64,000 nucleotides of DNA from Aquatica leii (GCA_035610365.1 CM069432.1:230476532-230540531), one strand, 5' to 3'; counted from the stretch's first letter, positions 1 to 12,922 are shown. Made by a program: numbers and translations. The notes: generated by a model from the sequence alone, not told the origin.

Positions 1-321
1 CTCTGATTCAGTATTAATCCGTCTATTTCAAAGATTGTACTCCTTAGAATTTTTTTCAGAAAAAGAACTTGTTAATCTTAATGTGAATAACGTACAGAAA
101 AAAACCAAAACAAGAGTTGTAGATGTATAACGGAAAGTAAAAAGAACAACTTTAGAAGAACTAAAAGGGACAGAATAGTAAAAGTCCCAAATCGCGTCCA
201 AGTTAATGTGTGGTATTTTGCAGTTTTTGTACTTGTATTTTAATTAGAATAAAAATTGAAAAGGGTGTATGTTGGATCTAAGGACAATTATTTTATGATA
301 AAATTTAATCACAATACAGGA

Positions 322-437
322 GTACAGGGAAAAAACGTGACAAGTCAATGTTTTATATGAGTACTCTTTACATACTATACATGTATGTAGTCAATGGTTT
401 TACACATTTTAATATTGCAGTACAGGGAAAAACGTGA
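322..437 (+). repeat. Short direct repeat pair
   Basis: A motif reading gtacagggaaaaacgtga occurs at 322-340 (with one extra A) and again at 420-437, about 98 bases apart. No reading frame is associated. It may be part of the terminal region of the decayed transposon that follows, but I see no matching inverted copy. Confidence 0.5.
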
Positions 438-507
438 GTAGCACATGCGTTGCAATGAAAGAATGTACTAAATCAGAACTATAATACTGTAATGTTTCAT
501 TTGCATT

Positions 508-970
508 CGTTAATCTAACTGCGTAATTATTGAAGTCACTTTTGTTGATTGTGTTATGTACACTATTCTTTAACTGCAAATAGCTATAAACGCCGGTAGT
601 CATAGTAAAATTATACTATGAGATGGCTCTGCCATCAAACACTTTTGAATTGTAACTATTCTTTAATTATGTCTAGTGACAAAGATGTGCAGCAAGTGTG
701 TGTACTTGTTTCCAAGAAACGTAAGGAAAGTGGACGTTTAAGGATATTAAATAAAAAATTACGTTTACAAAGCCTCGAGAAGACACCCGATTCGTTAATC
801 TAACTGCGTATTTGTCGGAGTCACTTTTGTAGATTGTGGTTATGTACACTATTGTTTAATTATGTTTAGTGATGAAGATGTGCAGCAAGTGTGTGTACCT
901 ATTTCCAAGAAACGTAATGAAAGTGGTCGTTTAAGGAAAGTAAATAAAAAATTACGTTTACAAAGCCCGA
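508..970 (+). repeat. Duplicated 5' segment of the copy-1 pseudogene
   Basis: The block at 508-573 recurs at 793-860, and the coding start at 669-785 recurs at 862-970 with about 90% identity by eye. Both coding copies begin with ATG and encode (M)xSDxDVQQVCV followed by SKKRxESGRLR. The two copies are direct and nearly adjacent, so they look like a local tandem duplication rather than two insertions. Confidence 0.7.
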
Positions 971-2440
971 TTGTGGATGTAAGAGACTGAAATGTTTTAC
1001 TGTAATTTCTTTGAAGAAAAGTGTTGAAAGAGTTCGATGTAATGGACTCTTGGAATGTCCAAAGCCTCTTTTTGTCTACATTAATTTTGGACACACAGAT
1101 AATGTAAAGACGTTGTCGATTACCGAAAAAGGAGAGTAATCTTCGCGCGGATTTGTTTCAGTACAACATTTGCGTTTGCAGAGATCATATCGTCAATGAT
1201 GTTCCTGCATGCGTCACTGCTTTTATATCAATACATGAAATAACAAGGAGGAGAATTATAACGATACAGAATTCTTTGAAAATGTTTGGTACAGCTCCAA
1301 TAGACGGAAGAAGAAAACATTCATCCAAACACCGCAAACTTTCAGGAGATAAAAACAACCATATTTGTAACCATATACGTGCATTTAAAGCAAGACGAAG
1401 TCATTACAGTACCAACAAGTCCAAAAGAGTGTATTTACCTAAGGAACTGAAAATCAGAAAAATACACTACGTGTACTTAGAAAAAACAGAAAGGTTTTCC
1501 AGTGTCCTATGAAACTTATAGGACCATTTTTAACAGCGATTTCAATTTTTCTTTTGGTTGTTCTCGTTCATATATTTGTAGTACCTGTGACAAGTTTACA
1601 GCCACAACTAACGCATTAACTCTTAAGCTTTTGGCTACCTCGACCATTTAACAGAAGTACGAAATCAACAAGAAAGTCAGACAGTTAACCATTGCTAATG
1701 ACGTCCATATGGAAAAAGCTGAGATTTTCTATTCTAGAAAACGAACTGCTCATCAGCAATCTAGCAAAATGCTTGATACAGAAGCTATTTGCATCAATTT
1801 TCAAAAAAATCTATCGCTACCCAATATACATACTGGCGACGTATATTACAAACGACAACATTTCATTCTTCTCTCAACTTTCATAGACTCAGCGACGCAG
1901 ATTCTGTGTTATATAGTTAAACTGAAGAAATATACAGAAAACGTTCATTTTTGTATGACTATATTACAAATCATCTTTCAAGTGAAGCAAAAAATCTTAT
2001 ATTTTTTTACTCCTGCGCAGGCCAAAATAAGAATTTCACAACTTTGTCCATTACCTTGTTCATAACATAAATAGAAAATAAGTTCATTTTTATCACGGCC
2101 AATTAGAGAATTATTGGTGACATTGGAACATCCTTGACTAGTTAAGCATCGCAGTTCATACAATGTTCATGGGTTGAATCTATTGCAGTCCAACAAATTC
2201 ATAAGAAAATTAAGCCTCCACAACTTGCAACAAGTTTTTATTTTCACATCAAGCTTATAATAGTAACACCATGGACTATTTGTTTAACGTCTTCATCATT
2301 CCTTATATTTAGCAAATTTACCTAATTCTGCTGAGAAGTACAACAATCTGCAAGAGCTAAAGAAATTTTGTGAGAAACCAGCAAACATTTTTTATAAAAA
2401 CTGCTATAGCAGCAAGATAAAGAGAAACAGAAGAAGCAGA
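669..2440 (+). pseudogene. Broken insect multicopy transposase-like gene (unnamed family, copy 1)
   Basis: I recognise this as a multicopy insect family of uncharacterised, probably transposon-encoded proteins, identified by its motifs. An N-terminal start at 669 (MSSDKDVQQ) is followed by basic KKRKESG. Frame 1153-1512 holds SHYSTNKSKRVYLPKEL. A frameshift near 1500 moves to a frame with VSYETYRTIFNSDFNFSFG and a C-x2-C pair. Frame 1709-2065 holds KAEIFYSRKR and DVYYKRQ. A further shift gives YSCAGQNKNF near 2012-2045, where intact relatives have a DNCxxQNKN-type motif that may be a DDE-like acidic site. The tail near 2320-2390 reads NSAEKYNNLQELKKF. At least three frame breaks and several stops show it is dead. 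Related decayed copies lie at 35.3 and 59.2 kb. The family call is fairly firm; the biochemical role is inference. Confidence 0.65.
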
Positions 2441-4557
2441 ATCAAGGAGAACAGACGAAGAAGAAGAAAAACAATACCTAAACATACAGAAATACAATAC
2501 TTAATACGAGTAAAATTATTGTTTAGTTATTTATTGCATTCTTTCTCTGTCGCGTAGTGAGCCTACTAAGAACAAATTCTATATAAAAAAAAATAATTTT
2601 ATTTATATGATCGTAAATCATTACCAAGTATCCTAGGTAGTCGGCGTTTCAATAATTTTATATTTCACAAAGAATCGCTAGCAAATATATGGTTTTAAAA
2701 TTTAAAACCACTATTCTGAACAAATTCGATTGACTGACAAAGCACGTTTTTTCCCTATAGTCTTCAGTTGTTGTTGCCAAGAGACTTTTTTATATAAAAG
2801 TTATAATAAAAAATATATTAATTTAAAAAAAAACGTTTTATTTCTAAAATTCTCCAAACAATTAGACAAATTATATTAGACCAAACAAGTTATTTAAGTT
2901 AACATAATAATTAGAAAAAAAGAAACTAAATATAAATAATTTTGTTGTAACGCAAACTATTAAACACATTAATAAGACGGTAATTAAACAGCGCAGGTGA
3001 AAGTTGTTAATTTTTTTACTTGCTACCACGTATCTGATGCCACTACAAATCTCGTACTTTGTATTGATTTTATTGTTTCCGATCCAATTAAAAATAATCA
3101 GAACGTTATTAAAGTATTTAACTTTTTAGGTTTTGCAATGTTAAGTGATTAATTGGTTTAATAATTTGTCGTACAGCGACGGTATAGCAGAATTGTGTTA
3201 TAATATTGAGAAATGTATATAACAAGCAGGTTTTATCTCGCACATGCCGTGAAAGTCTGACAAACAATAAATCAATTATTAAAAAGACGATGTATTATTA
3301 TAACAAAGTAAGTATTGCGACAAAAAGAAACAAATGAAATAGTGATACATGTTAGTACGTTTTAATGAATGTGTACCAGAAACGTCATTTCAACCGCCTA
3401 CGTGCATATTCATTGCACCAATTAAATGTTCTAGATTATATACGGTCATATTTCTACTGAATTACGACAATGCCCGAGGACCACAATAATACACATATCA
3501 ACTTTACACAGACTGTCGGAGTAGTGCTACTAAATAATAAAGTCGGCTTAATAAGCACCTGAAACAAGCAGCTTTATTTCTGTAATTGGCATTCAGAAAC
3601 AGTTATTAAAAAAATTGCTTACCGCGTTTAATACAATGTTATTGTGTTTGAGAAATTTTACAACTTTGACATTAAATTAAAAAGAAATAAAACTGTAAAA
3701 AGGTGCAATTAACTCTAACAATTTAGGTATTAATTTGACCGAAGTGACTATTGCCGGCTACTGTTGCACGTGTTTTTTACCCACGCAGTATAAATTTATA
3801 TGTTTGAAAAGAGTTAATCTTTAAGCAATATAACGTTTACACAAGTATTTATTATATCCGTTTTTTAACGCCTAACAGTTTTACCGATAGTTATATAAGT
3901 TAACGTATCGTTTATTCCACAATTTAAATAAAACATTTTGATAAAAACGTAAATACAATATGAATTAAATTTATTAAATTAGAATAGGTAAAATTACATA
4001 CAGTTAAAATTTAAAGAAAACAGCGTAATTCTTCAATCTAAATAATACTATTTGATATTAATTGGTACCAGCATGGCATTAAATATTATTTTTTTAATAA
4101 AAATATATATAATTTTTAAATTGTAGTTTTTAAAATACCATTGATAACTAAATACAATTAACGTTAAATTTAAAATTCTGTTAAACATTTAATAATAATT
4201 ATTATAATACATATTATAATATAAATTAGAATAGTATCATCTTTATTATGTTTCATGGTGAAACTTTTATGTCTAAAATAAAACGCTTATATGGGAAAAC
4301 TGTTCAACAAAACCTCAAATTATTTGAAAAACTAAAGAAAAGAAAGGTAAACCAACTATGTAATCAAACCTTTTGAAATTAAATTTCTAATTTCATGAAA
4401 TTCAAACATCACAACTAAACTCCGGGAGGTAAAAAGATTTGTGAAAAAGCAAGTTTAACTCTTCTATGTTATGTGATTCACACTACTAGAAGTAAACTTT
4501 ATGAAATTGATAAACAAGTTTATGATTGGGAAACCCGCTTATGTCACAGTTATCAAT
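2441..4557. other. AT-rich stretch without recognisable gene
   Basis: Both strands are dense in stops, with long A/T runs. I find no reading frame with a recognisable motif, no tRNA-like boxes and no clear tandem repeat here. Confidence 0.6.
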
Positions 4558-4830
4558 CCTAGTAGCACACAAAGTTGAAACTATACGGTTCTGATCTGTT
4601 TCCGTTATTTGAATATGGGCCAATATTGGCCATTTAAAACCCATCTTGTTACAATATTGGCAGCCTATTATTATTCAATGTAGTAAAACCATGTAAAATA
4701 GACGTTGAATTTAGATAGGATAACCAATATTGAATGACAACATAAAATTAAATTAGATATAATATTGACAACCTATCATTTTTAGATATTGTAAAGTAAC
4801 ATAGAATCTACATTAAATTTACATATTTAG
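4558..4830 (+). repeat. Left terminal-repeat-like segment with CCTAGTAGCACA end
   Basis: The motif CCTAGTAGCACA at 4558-4569 has its exact reverse complement at 15616-15627. Inside both ends is a related segment containing AATATTG and CAGCCTAT (4646-4668 and 15574-15599), here in the same orientation. The 4600-4830 segment is a loose array of accaatattg- and gtagaat-like words. This fits one end of a DNA transposon with subterminal repeats, but the flanks show no obvious target-site duplication. The two ends could also belong to different copies. Confidence 0.4.
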
Positions 4831-5375
4831 GTAGAGTAATACGGATTGTGTGTGTGTAAAACCGATCTTAATGAAATATTTGTAAACTATTAATGTCTGA
4901 TATTGTTTAAAAAAACTTGATTACTATACTATATACTATACACAGTTATTAATGACTATTGTTAGATCGAATCTTTAGTCAATATTCTTAATGTGTTGAA
5001 TTTAGCTTATTTTTAATATTTGGTGCTTAAAAGAGTAAAACTTTGTTTATACTTAGAACAATGGTACATTTTTAAATAAATCTATTTTTACAAAGGTTTA
5101 CGAAAGTCTGCCTGCTTATAACGGTAAAGAATTTGTCTCTAAGTAAATAAAGATTAAATAATTGCATAAATGCAACGTGTAGAAATATCGAATGTAAGAC
5201 AATTAAAGATATTGTAGAATATTAAACAGTAATCTGCAAACATTCTTCTCAAATTAATTTTTTGTTACAACTTATTATTTTGGTATATGTGGAAGAATCT
5301 GTCTCAAACTCAAAGTATATACATATGACATATTCAACAAAATTTTACAATAAAATGTTATATAATTATAATTTA

Positions 5376-6058
5376 CTAGCTGTACCCTGCCACGCTTCGC
5401 AGTGGCACATTGTGATTGAATGGTTGACATTTAATGTAATTATATTTATATACATTAAAAGTGAGGTCAATCCAAAATAAATAATATAATTACTAAATAA
5501 TATAATTACGTCCACGTGTTAGATGTAATAAAAAAGATATAACCACTCACTTCTGTTAGAAATTCACTTGAATTATAATAAGTCCTTTTATTTTGCCTGT
5601 CAGTTAATAATATTTTTACTGTCCATCTTTGATATAAAATATAACCTCTACTTACGATTTGGTGAAAGGCGCAGTTCGATCACAACACTATCACACATTT
5701 AAGTGAATATTTAATTCAGATTGTATAATAATCAGAATCAGATGCAAATTTTTTTGTAAATAAACAATGTAATTGGGAACGAAATTGTTTCTCATGTGAC
5801 TGCGTCATTATTATTTCAGTTGTCAGCGAGTGTTTTCCTAGCTTATGGCAGATGGCGCGGTCACTGGTAAACAGCTGATCGTTAAAAAAAATTATTTTCT
5901 CGCGGTCGCAGATATGTGACTGATGCAAAAAATATATAAAAACAATCCTTGATGCGGATTTTATATAATGTTAAAATTTCAACTCAATCGGTGCAGAACT
6001 TTTTGAGTTTTTGAAGCGTACACAAACCAACATAACATTTATATATATATATATAGAT
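5376..6058 (+). repeat. Dispersed repeat (short retroelement-like) ending in a TA run
   Basis: The segment opens with ctagctgtaccctgccacg, including a small hairpin TGCCAC/GTGGCA (5388-5393 with 5402-5407). It ends with a segment like tcaatcggtgcagaacttt, then acaaaccaacataaca and a (TA)n run with GATA at about 6041-6058. This start-and-end style is typical of abundant non-autonomous repeats in insect genomes whose 3' ends resemble LINE tails. No coding capacity is seen. The exact family and whether it is full length are unknown. Confidence 0.45.
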
Positions 6059-6137
6059 AATGCAATCAAACAAAAGCAAATGTTTACATAGTTGTATTTT
6101 GTTGATTAAATACTTAAAACATTAAATTTTTTGCGTT

Positions 6138-6138
<1 letters not shown>

Positions 6139-6180
<42 letters not shown>
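6139..6180. repeat. (TAA)14 microsatellite, probable 3' tail of LINE-A
   Basis: Forty-two bases of uninterrupted TAA on the plus strand. Read on the minus strand it is a (TTA)n run about 230 bases downstream of the LINE-A ORF2 stop. That is where several insect LINE clades carry a simple-repeat tail. Confidence 0.8.
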
Positions 6181-6182
<2 letters not shown>

Positions 6183-6414
6183 TTTATTTTGAACAGTATA
6201 CAATTTTAATTTGATATGTTAATAATAATAATTAATTTACTTGGTATATCATTAATGTTTCAAAACAAACAATCTTAATTAAATTCACAAAAGTAAGCGT
6301 TTACTTGTGTGTGAATTTTCGCTTAGTCTAATATAATGGCACTGAATATTTATAGTTAACTAATTGATTGAAAAACATACACTCTTACAAAATTACGGAA
6401 ACTAAAACTAGACA

Positions 6415-9357
6415 CTACTTTAAATATTTCGAGATAAAAGATTTCAGAATTCCAATTTTTTCTTGCAACATCCACGTTTTAATATTGTTTATATATTTTT
6501 TCATTGGTATACTATTTCTTATCTGCATCGGTATCTGATTAAAGATGCGGGGTCCTAGGAATTGAATTGACGTTTGGCCCATTTTCTTATTTGCGTTTGT
6601 TATTATAAGGTTTTGGTTTGCTTTAATTCTAGTATCGTGATTGTGATTTATAATTTTTGTTGTTTTTTTTGGTCTTAAATTGGTATATGAGTAATTTATA
6701 AACATATATTTCTCTAATAGCAAGCATTTTTGTTTCATAATACAACATCTCAGTAGGATATCTATATACTTTGTTAAAAAGAATTTTGAGAAAACGCTTT
6801 TGAATTACTTCCAACTTTCTAAGATGCGTACTGGCTACTGTCCCCCATGCTAAGATTCCGTATTGAAGATGAGGGTATACTAATCCATAGTACACATTCT
6901 TTAGATTTGATTGACTTAAGATTGGTTTTAAATTTTTGAATTTGACTAGAATTCCTCTAAGCTTTTTAATAAGGATATTAATATGCAAATTCCATTTCAA
7001 GTGAGCATCTATTTGAATTCCTAAGTACTTTAAATTTGTACATGGTTCTATTTGTACTTTATCTATAGCTGACACCCTAATTTCTAGTTTTTAAATGTTG
7101 GTGTATTGTAATTATGACATGTAAATGGAATATATTTGGTTTTATTAAAGTTAATTGTTAATAGTTTGCTATCAAACCAATTTTTGATTTCCAATAGGTC
7201 ATTCTCTGCTTTTTGTTTGAGATTATTCCAGGTATTGTCCTTGTATAATATAGCTGTGTCATCAGCAAACGATATGATTTTTCCTGTCGATTTTAGACAA
7301 AAGAGCTCATTTATATATATTAAAAAGAGTATGGGACCTAAGACCGTACCTTGTGGTACTCCACATTCTACTATACCCTCTTCACTTAAAGTACTCTCCA
7401 CTTTTACATACTGTGGTCTGTCACTTAAATAACTTTCAAATAGTTTATTAATTTTTCCTCTTATTCCAACATTATTAAGGTTTATTAATAGTTCTTGATG
7501 ATTAACTGTGTCAAACGCTTTAGCCAAGTCAATAAATACACACAATGTTTTAAAATCGGAGTCAAGGTTGCTTTGGATTTCCGTTAGAAGTTGTATTATT
7601 GCATTTTGTGTAGATTTCCCTTCTTGAAAGCCATATTGATATGGTGATATAATTTTATATTTATTAAGAAAACTTAACATACGGTTTTTTAGTAACTTTT
7701 CAAAGATCTTTGCTACGCTTGAAATTAGTGAAATAGGTCTGTAGTTTTCTGTAACCTCTTTGTTTCCGTTTTTATATATTGGCTTGATAACTGCCATTTT
7801 GAATACTTTTGGGCAAATAGCAGTTTCAAATACTTTATTCATTACTATGGCAATCGGATTAGCTAAGATTTTCCTATGTTCTATCAAAATTTCATTGGTT
7901 ATGTTATCAATTCCAGGTGCTTTGTTTACTTTTAGTCCTTTAATAATGCTCTGAACTTCATTTTCATCTGTTGGTACAATAAAGAACGTATTTTGGTTTA
8001 TCTTTATAGTGTTTTTGTTGAGTGTCTGGGGCTTCTGTATCTTATTTGCTAAAGTTTTACCAACGCTAATATAATGTTTATTGAATGCATCTGCAATTTC
8101 TTTTTCTGTGGTTACTGTGATGCCTAAATTGTTACATATTTCTTTTATCTCACATTTTTTAGATTTTGTTGGAGTGAGTGCTTTTACTGTGTTCCAAATA
8201 CTTCTGCTATCATTCTTGTCATTCAACATATCTCTAAAAAAGTTATTTTTTGCAGTTCTTATTAATGAATTTAGCCTATTTCTATATTTAGTGTACTTCG
8301 TCTTCGTATCTTCATTACAATGTTTTTTCCAATCATTATAGAGTTGTTGTTTTATATTTATTGACTTTACAAGGCCGCTGGTTATCCATTGTTTTCTTTT
8401 TATATTTTTATTGTTTATTATTGTGGTTGTTGTGGCTTCTAATATTGATTTCTTAATTACATCTATAAGGTATGTAGCTGCTTTTTCGGTGTCTTTTTGC
8501 GGAAGTTTTTCTTCCAAGTTGGCTTGTTCTAAGATATTTTTTAGTTTGTCATGGTTCAATCTCTTTATGTGTCTTATATTATTATTCATAGGTGTGTTTA
8601 TTTTTTCTACGAATTTTAGTGTATTCATTATCGTAAAATGGTCCGTTAAATTATTTTCAAATACGATTGGATTACAGGTGCTTATTATATCATTCGTTTT
8701 TATGAATATGTGATCCAGACATGATTTTGAGTTGTTTAGAATTCTTGTAGGATTATTTATTAGTGATATGTATCCTGCTTGATTTAATATATTTAGGTAT
8801 TCGTTACTATAATCATAATTTCCGAGAATGTCAATGTTTATGTCACCTACGAAAAAACTGTATTCACCCTTTGGTATATTTTTAATGTAATTTTCTAGTT
8901 CTTTATTAAAGGTATATGGACAAGTTGATGGTGATCTATAAAGTGCAGTAATGATAAATGTTTTATTTAGATGTTTTAGTTTTATTTCAATGGCCTTGAT
9001 GCTACCTAATGGTCGTACTGAAGTGACATAATTGTAGTGATTTTTAATGTATGTTACAACTCCATCATTTTGATTCAAATCTCCTTCGTTGTATATTATG
9101 TTATATCCGTTTAAGTTAAAATAAGTTGGATCGGGTAAAGACCAAGTTTCTGAGAATACCATTATGTCAAAAAAACCATCAAACTGGCTTGTAAAAATAG
9201 CCATTTCATCATAATTTTTTGTTAAACTTCTGATGTTCTGATGAAGTACGTTAAAACTTGAATTTTTAGACCCTAGCTTAAGTTTACATTGTTCTATGTT
9301 ATGAACTATTTCGGTTGTAATATCGTTATTTTCAAAATCTCTAATATACTGATCCAT
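6415..9357 (-). CDS. LINE-A ORF2, endonuclease plus reverse transcriptase (two frameshifts)
   Basis: The first 757 codons (9357-7084) are open. The N-terminal third is an APE-type endonuclease: LHQNIRSL, FSETW, VGDINIDIL and SCLDHIFI. The reverse transcriptase follows: NKAPGIDNI, YRPISLIS, FIDLAKAFDTV, VPQGTVLGPILF and the catalytic SFADDTA. Near 7087 one extra A in AAAAAC ends the frame; the thumb continues at 7075-6680 (LKYLGIQIDAHLKW, YPHLQYGILAWG). Near 6668 an extra A in an A8 run shifts again, and the C-terminus ends at 6415 (FLGPRIFNQIP). This enzyme nicks target DNA and primes cDNA synthesis on it. Frameshifts confined to A-runs could be genuine mutations or sequencing error. All recognisable catalytic motifs are present. 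Confidence 0.85.
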
Positions 9358-9361
9358 TATG

Positions 9362-10662
9362 CTAATAATTATAATTGATTCTAGTTGTTGCTAAGTTTAT
9401 GTAATATTTAAGCGTTGGGCAATCTATATTGTATGATGTGTGATTTGTGTTGTGATTTAATTTGTATTTTATATTGGCTTGGGTACAGTTTGTGCAATTC
9501 ATTTGTTTTTTATCACAGTTCTGTTCACTATGAGCTCCAGCGCAGTATGCACAGGATTGATTGTTTTTACAGTACTTACCGCTGTGTTTGTAGCCATTGC
9601 AGTTACTGCATCGTGTAACATTAAGATCTTCATAAACTGGGCATCGTTGCCATCCTACGTATACTTTTCCATGATTCATGATTTTATGAAATATTTTTGG
9701 TGACATTTCTATAAATGCTGTATATGTACTTTTTGTTCTTATATATTTTATGTAAGTAACTTTAAAAAAATCTTCATCAGGAATATTGTTCTGGGATTTC
9801 AATATATGTTCTAATACATCTTGTTCATAGTTCGTGTTAATGGAAACTACTTTGATCCTTGGGTTTTTCAATAAATCTTCCTTAATAGTATATTTTTCAT
9901 TTAGTTCTAAGTTGATATGTTTCTTCAATGATTGAATTTGGTTTTCATTCTCACACTGTATTACTATACTTCCTTCTTGGTTTTCTTTTATCTGGATTAT
10001 GCCTATTTTTAATTTTTCTGGTTTGATTTTGTTATAAAGATCATTTTTAGTTTCAGTAGAAGTCTGTTTACCTTTTGGTTTTAAAATTATGTTTGCAGTG
10101 TTTTTACCTTTGTGGTGGTCTTCTATTATTTTCGAGTTACTAACAATTTTTGAGTACGACAATTTTACTTCGCTCTTTGTGTTTACACTTTCCATGTACA
10201 ATATCTTCTCTTTTAAGAGTTGATTATTATCTTCCATTTCCTGTATTAGTTTCTTCAATAGGATATTTTCGGCTTCTAGTGTTTCTTCGATGTTTTCATT
10301 TTCTTGGTTATGTAACTTTCTTGTTTCGTATCTTTTTAATTTCCTTTCCAAGTCATTTTTTTCTTTATTGATATATTTGTTTTTGTCCTGCAATTGTTGG
10401 TTTAATTCATTTAACAAGTAGTTTTCCATTTCTACAGTGTTAAGTTTGTTTATTTGTCTTTTTTTATAGATTATATTTCTTTCACAGCAAATTATTCTTG
10501 TTTTATCTAACTTCACGCACTTTTTTTCTTCTACACAACTGTTGTGGTACATTTCCCACATTTTACACATACACATATTTGGTTAAGTTTTTTATTTTTG
10601 CAACAATTGAAACTTAAATCTGGAGGTTCATCTATGTCACTTTTACTTTTGCTGTTCGCCAT
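9362..10662 (-). CDS. LINE-A ORF1, gag-like RNA-binding protein (one N-terminal frameshift)
   Basis: The open frame from 10576 encodes 404 residues. The natural start is probably the ATG at 10660-10662, followed by about 35 codons (MANSKSKSD...) with NCC and CVCVKCG. One base appears missing beside a run of A near 10552, after which the main frame continues with YHNSC and a further ICC, so the N-terminus looks like a PHD-type or zinc-binding finger. Next comes a Glu/Lys-rich coiled coil (about residues 45-120 of the long frame), a likely RRM-like middle, then zinc knuckles: CSNCNGYKHSGKYC, CAYCAGAHSEQNC and a CTNC...H...C. Such proteins bind the LINE transcript to form RNPs. The stop is 4 bases before ORF2's ATG. 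Function is by family analogy. Confidence 0.8.
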
Positions 10663-10801
10663 ATTCAGGCAACAAACAATCCACACAGTGTCCTTATTCA
10701 CCTCTCTCACCTCCTCAACTTCCTTTTAATTAATTTAATTGCGATAATTTAATAAAATTGTAATTACAGCTATGACAGTGACAGTTTGACTTTGTATTTT
10801 C

Positions 10802-10825
10802 TTTTTTTTTTTTTTTTTTTTTTTT
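10802..10825. repeat. T24 homopolymer
   Basis: Twenty-four consecutive T. On the minus strand this is poly(A), which could be the tail of a retrocopy reading leftward, but nothing upstream of it on that strand is recognisable. Confidence 0.8.
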
Positions 10826-11424
10826 GTTTTTCTTTTTGCTTTTACGAAAAATGTCATTTTAATACTTTTATTAATTGAATTTATGTAAATAGTAAGCCCG
10901 CTAGATAGTGTTTTTAGAGACATGCTTAGGTGCATTCGGTATGTGTACCTGCAGCAAACATTTGTAAGACAAACCTGTAAAAAATTGTAATAATACAAAA
11001 AAAAATAAATAGTTATATAATCTAAATTTAAAAAAAATTTATTGCATTTGTTAAGGCCTTGTCCAAATCCAATTTACTGAATGCACACCAGCATTACCCG
11101 TATTATCAATAAAAAAATAAAAAAATTAATTGCTGGAACTATTTCTTTCCGATAATTTTTATCATTAATTATATATTTTTTTTCTACGACTAGTTCTTAT
11201 AAACTAAAAAAAAATGTGTTTATATAATAGAACAAAAAAAAGGTAAATTTGACAACAATAAAAAATATTTCGAAGGAAAAGAAAAAAAAACAATATGGTA
11301 AGTACCTAACCTAACTAATTAAAATCAAAAATAGGTTAATGTCCTCTTTGCAGTTACAAAACAAACGATTAGGAGAACTCGTGTCCTGTGTACCTGCCTA
11401 ATCCAAGGAGACACAATCAACCGT

Positions 11425-12922
11425 ACCCAAGTAGCAAAAATCAGTTACAAAACGGTTGTAAAACTCTCTTGCAACTATGGTTTCAGTAAGGTATTTAGTT
11501 ACAGAATAGTTGCTGAGTCTTTCCTGATACGTTGTCAATACCGGATTTGGTCAGTTGCAAGGCAACTGCAGTAACATTATAACCGTTTTACAACGTGTCT
11601 GAAACCGTTGCAATTACTACTTTGTAACTGTTTTACAGCGTTGCTATAACGGTTTTTTACAAATCATGTATACCTATTCTGAATCGTTTCTGTAATGGTT
11701 TATCATCACGGTTTTGTAATTGATTTGTAACATTGTTGTTACCGTTTACAGCAACTGCTATGTAACTGTTTTGAAAACATGCTTATTACCATTATTTGAA
11801 ACTACTTTATAACCGCTTTGTTAAGCAACTTATCCAAGATTTTAGTTACTAAGTGCATCATAAAGATTAAAACAAAAATAGAGATAAAAATATATTCATA
11901 AAAAGATACAGATATATAAAAAGTTATAATAAATGTAGATTATTTAAATTTTTATAGTTTCTTATAGAACTAAATTCAAACAAAAAAAATATAATAAAAG
12001 AATTTTTACATCTGTTGCAAGTAGGTACCAGTAAACAGGTTTTTACGGCAAATTTTCAAGAAAAGCGGATTATGGCTATTATTTATAAATTTTGTAAATA
12101 GTAAATGCATACATTTTGTTAAGAGAAAAATGTCTTTGTGTTAAAAGACCATGGCGGATTAAGATATTCCTCACATGTTATAGTTCAATGCGTCTACGTA
12201 ATTCTTAGTTAAATATTTGTATTAGGCTACAAATGCACATATGCAATTATAATCGGTTCGACTGGTTTTTTAAAGATTATAGGTGTTCGCAATGGCGATC
12301 TAATTTACACGTTCTAATCACTGTGTGTAATATTGTAATGTCTTTGCAATCAAATTCTATTTTGTCCTAGAAGAAAATAAAATCAATTTAAAATTTGCTT
12401 ACCTCTAATTGGCAACTAATTCTTCAACGTTGATTAAATTAGAAACAGTAGTTTAAATGCAGGATTAAAATTATAGTAATATAATATACCAACAATTGTA
12501 CTTACGTAGTTTTGAATTAGAAACACTTTCGGTACTGTTTATTGGATAATGATAATGGACTATGTGTCTTATAAAAATCTCGTAAAATGCACTTCTTCTG
12601 TTGCTGTTTAAACGTATAGATTAACACTAGTGTAGTTTTAGAAATTCACACTTGTTACCATAGTTTCAAGACTGTTACACTCGAAACCGAAATGAAGGTT
12701 TTAATGTCACTAAATTAACACTGTAGTTACATAAGCGTTTAAGAAAAACTTACTTATAACCATAGTTGTAAAATGGTTATTTCTGTAATAGATTTGAAAC
12801 CTCAGTAAATTACGAAAGTTGCTGCTAGGTTGCTGCAACGGTATATTTACCATGGTGCTAATGTTACTAATTTGCAACTGGTTACAACGTAACCACGGTT
12901 ACAAAATGTTGCTTGCGTAGCC
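11425..12922. mobile_element. Possible non-autonomous DNA transposon with inverted subterminal repeats
   Basis: The left 430 bases (11425-11860) are a loose array of words such as cggttttacaac, gttgcaa and taactgttttac. The right 280 bases (12640-12922) carry the same words mostly in reverse complement (caaccgtggttacg-type). The outer edges are similar when inverted: left CCCAAGTAGCAAAAATCAG, right (reverse complement) CTACGCAAGCAACATTTTG. About 780 bases of unrelated AT-rich DNA lie between. This design fits a TIR element with subterminal transposase-binding repeats and no coding capacity. Target-site duplication was not found, so borders are approximate. Confidence 0.4.

Larger units (their letters stand above)
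6139..10728 (-). mobile_element. LINE-A: nearly complete two-ORF non-LTR retrotransposon
   Basis: Minus-strand element of about 4.6 kb. It has a short 5' leader (about 10728-10663), ORF1, a 4-base gap, ORF2 with endonuclease and reverse transcriptase, a 3' UTR of about 230 bases and a (TTA)14 tail. The wording of the reverse transcriptase and thumb (GVPQGTVLGPILFLIYINEL; LKYLGIQIDAHLKW) resembles the CR1/Daphne/Crack group of LINEs, but clade assignment needs a tree. Only three small breaks are visible, each beside a run of A, so it is either young or nearly intact. The 5' boundary is an estimate. I looked for a target-site duplication and found none I would defend. Confidence 0.85.

Noticed and set aside
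7136..8713. Several plus-strand frames of 64-100 codons
   Set aside because: Antisense shadows of LINE-A ORF2, hydrophobic and motif-free.
11305..11319. cctaacctaact, a two-unit match to the insect telomere repeat TTAGG
   Set aside because: Two units are expected by chance; no array.
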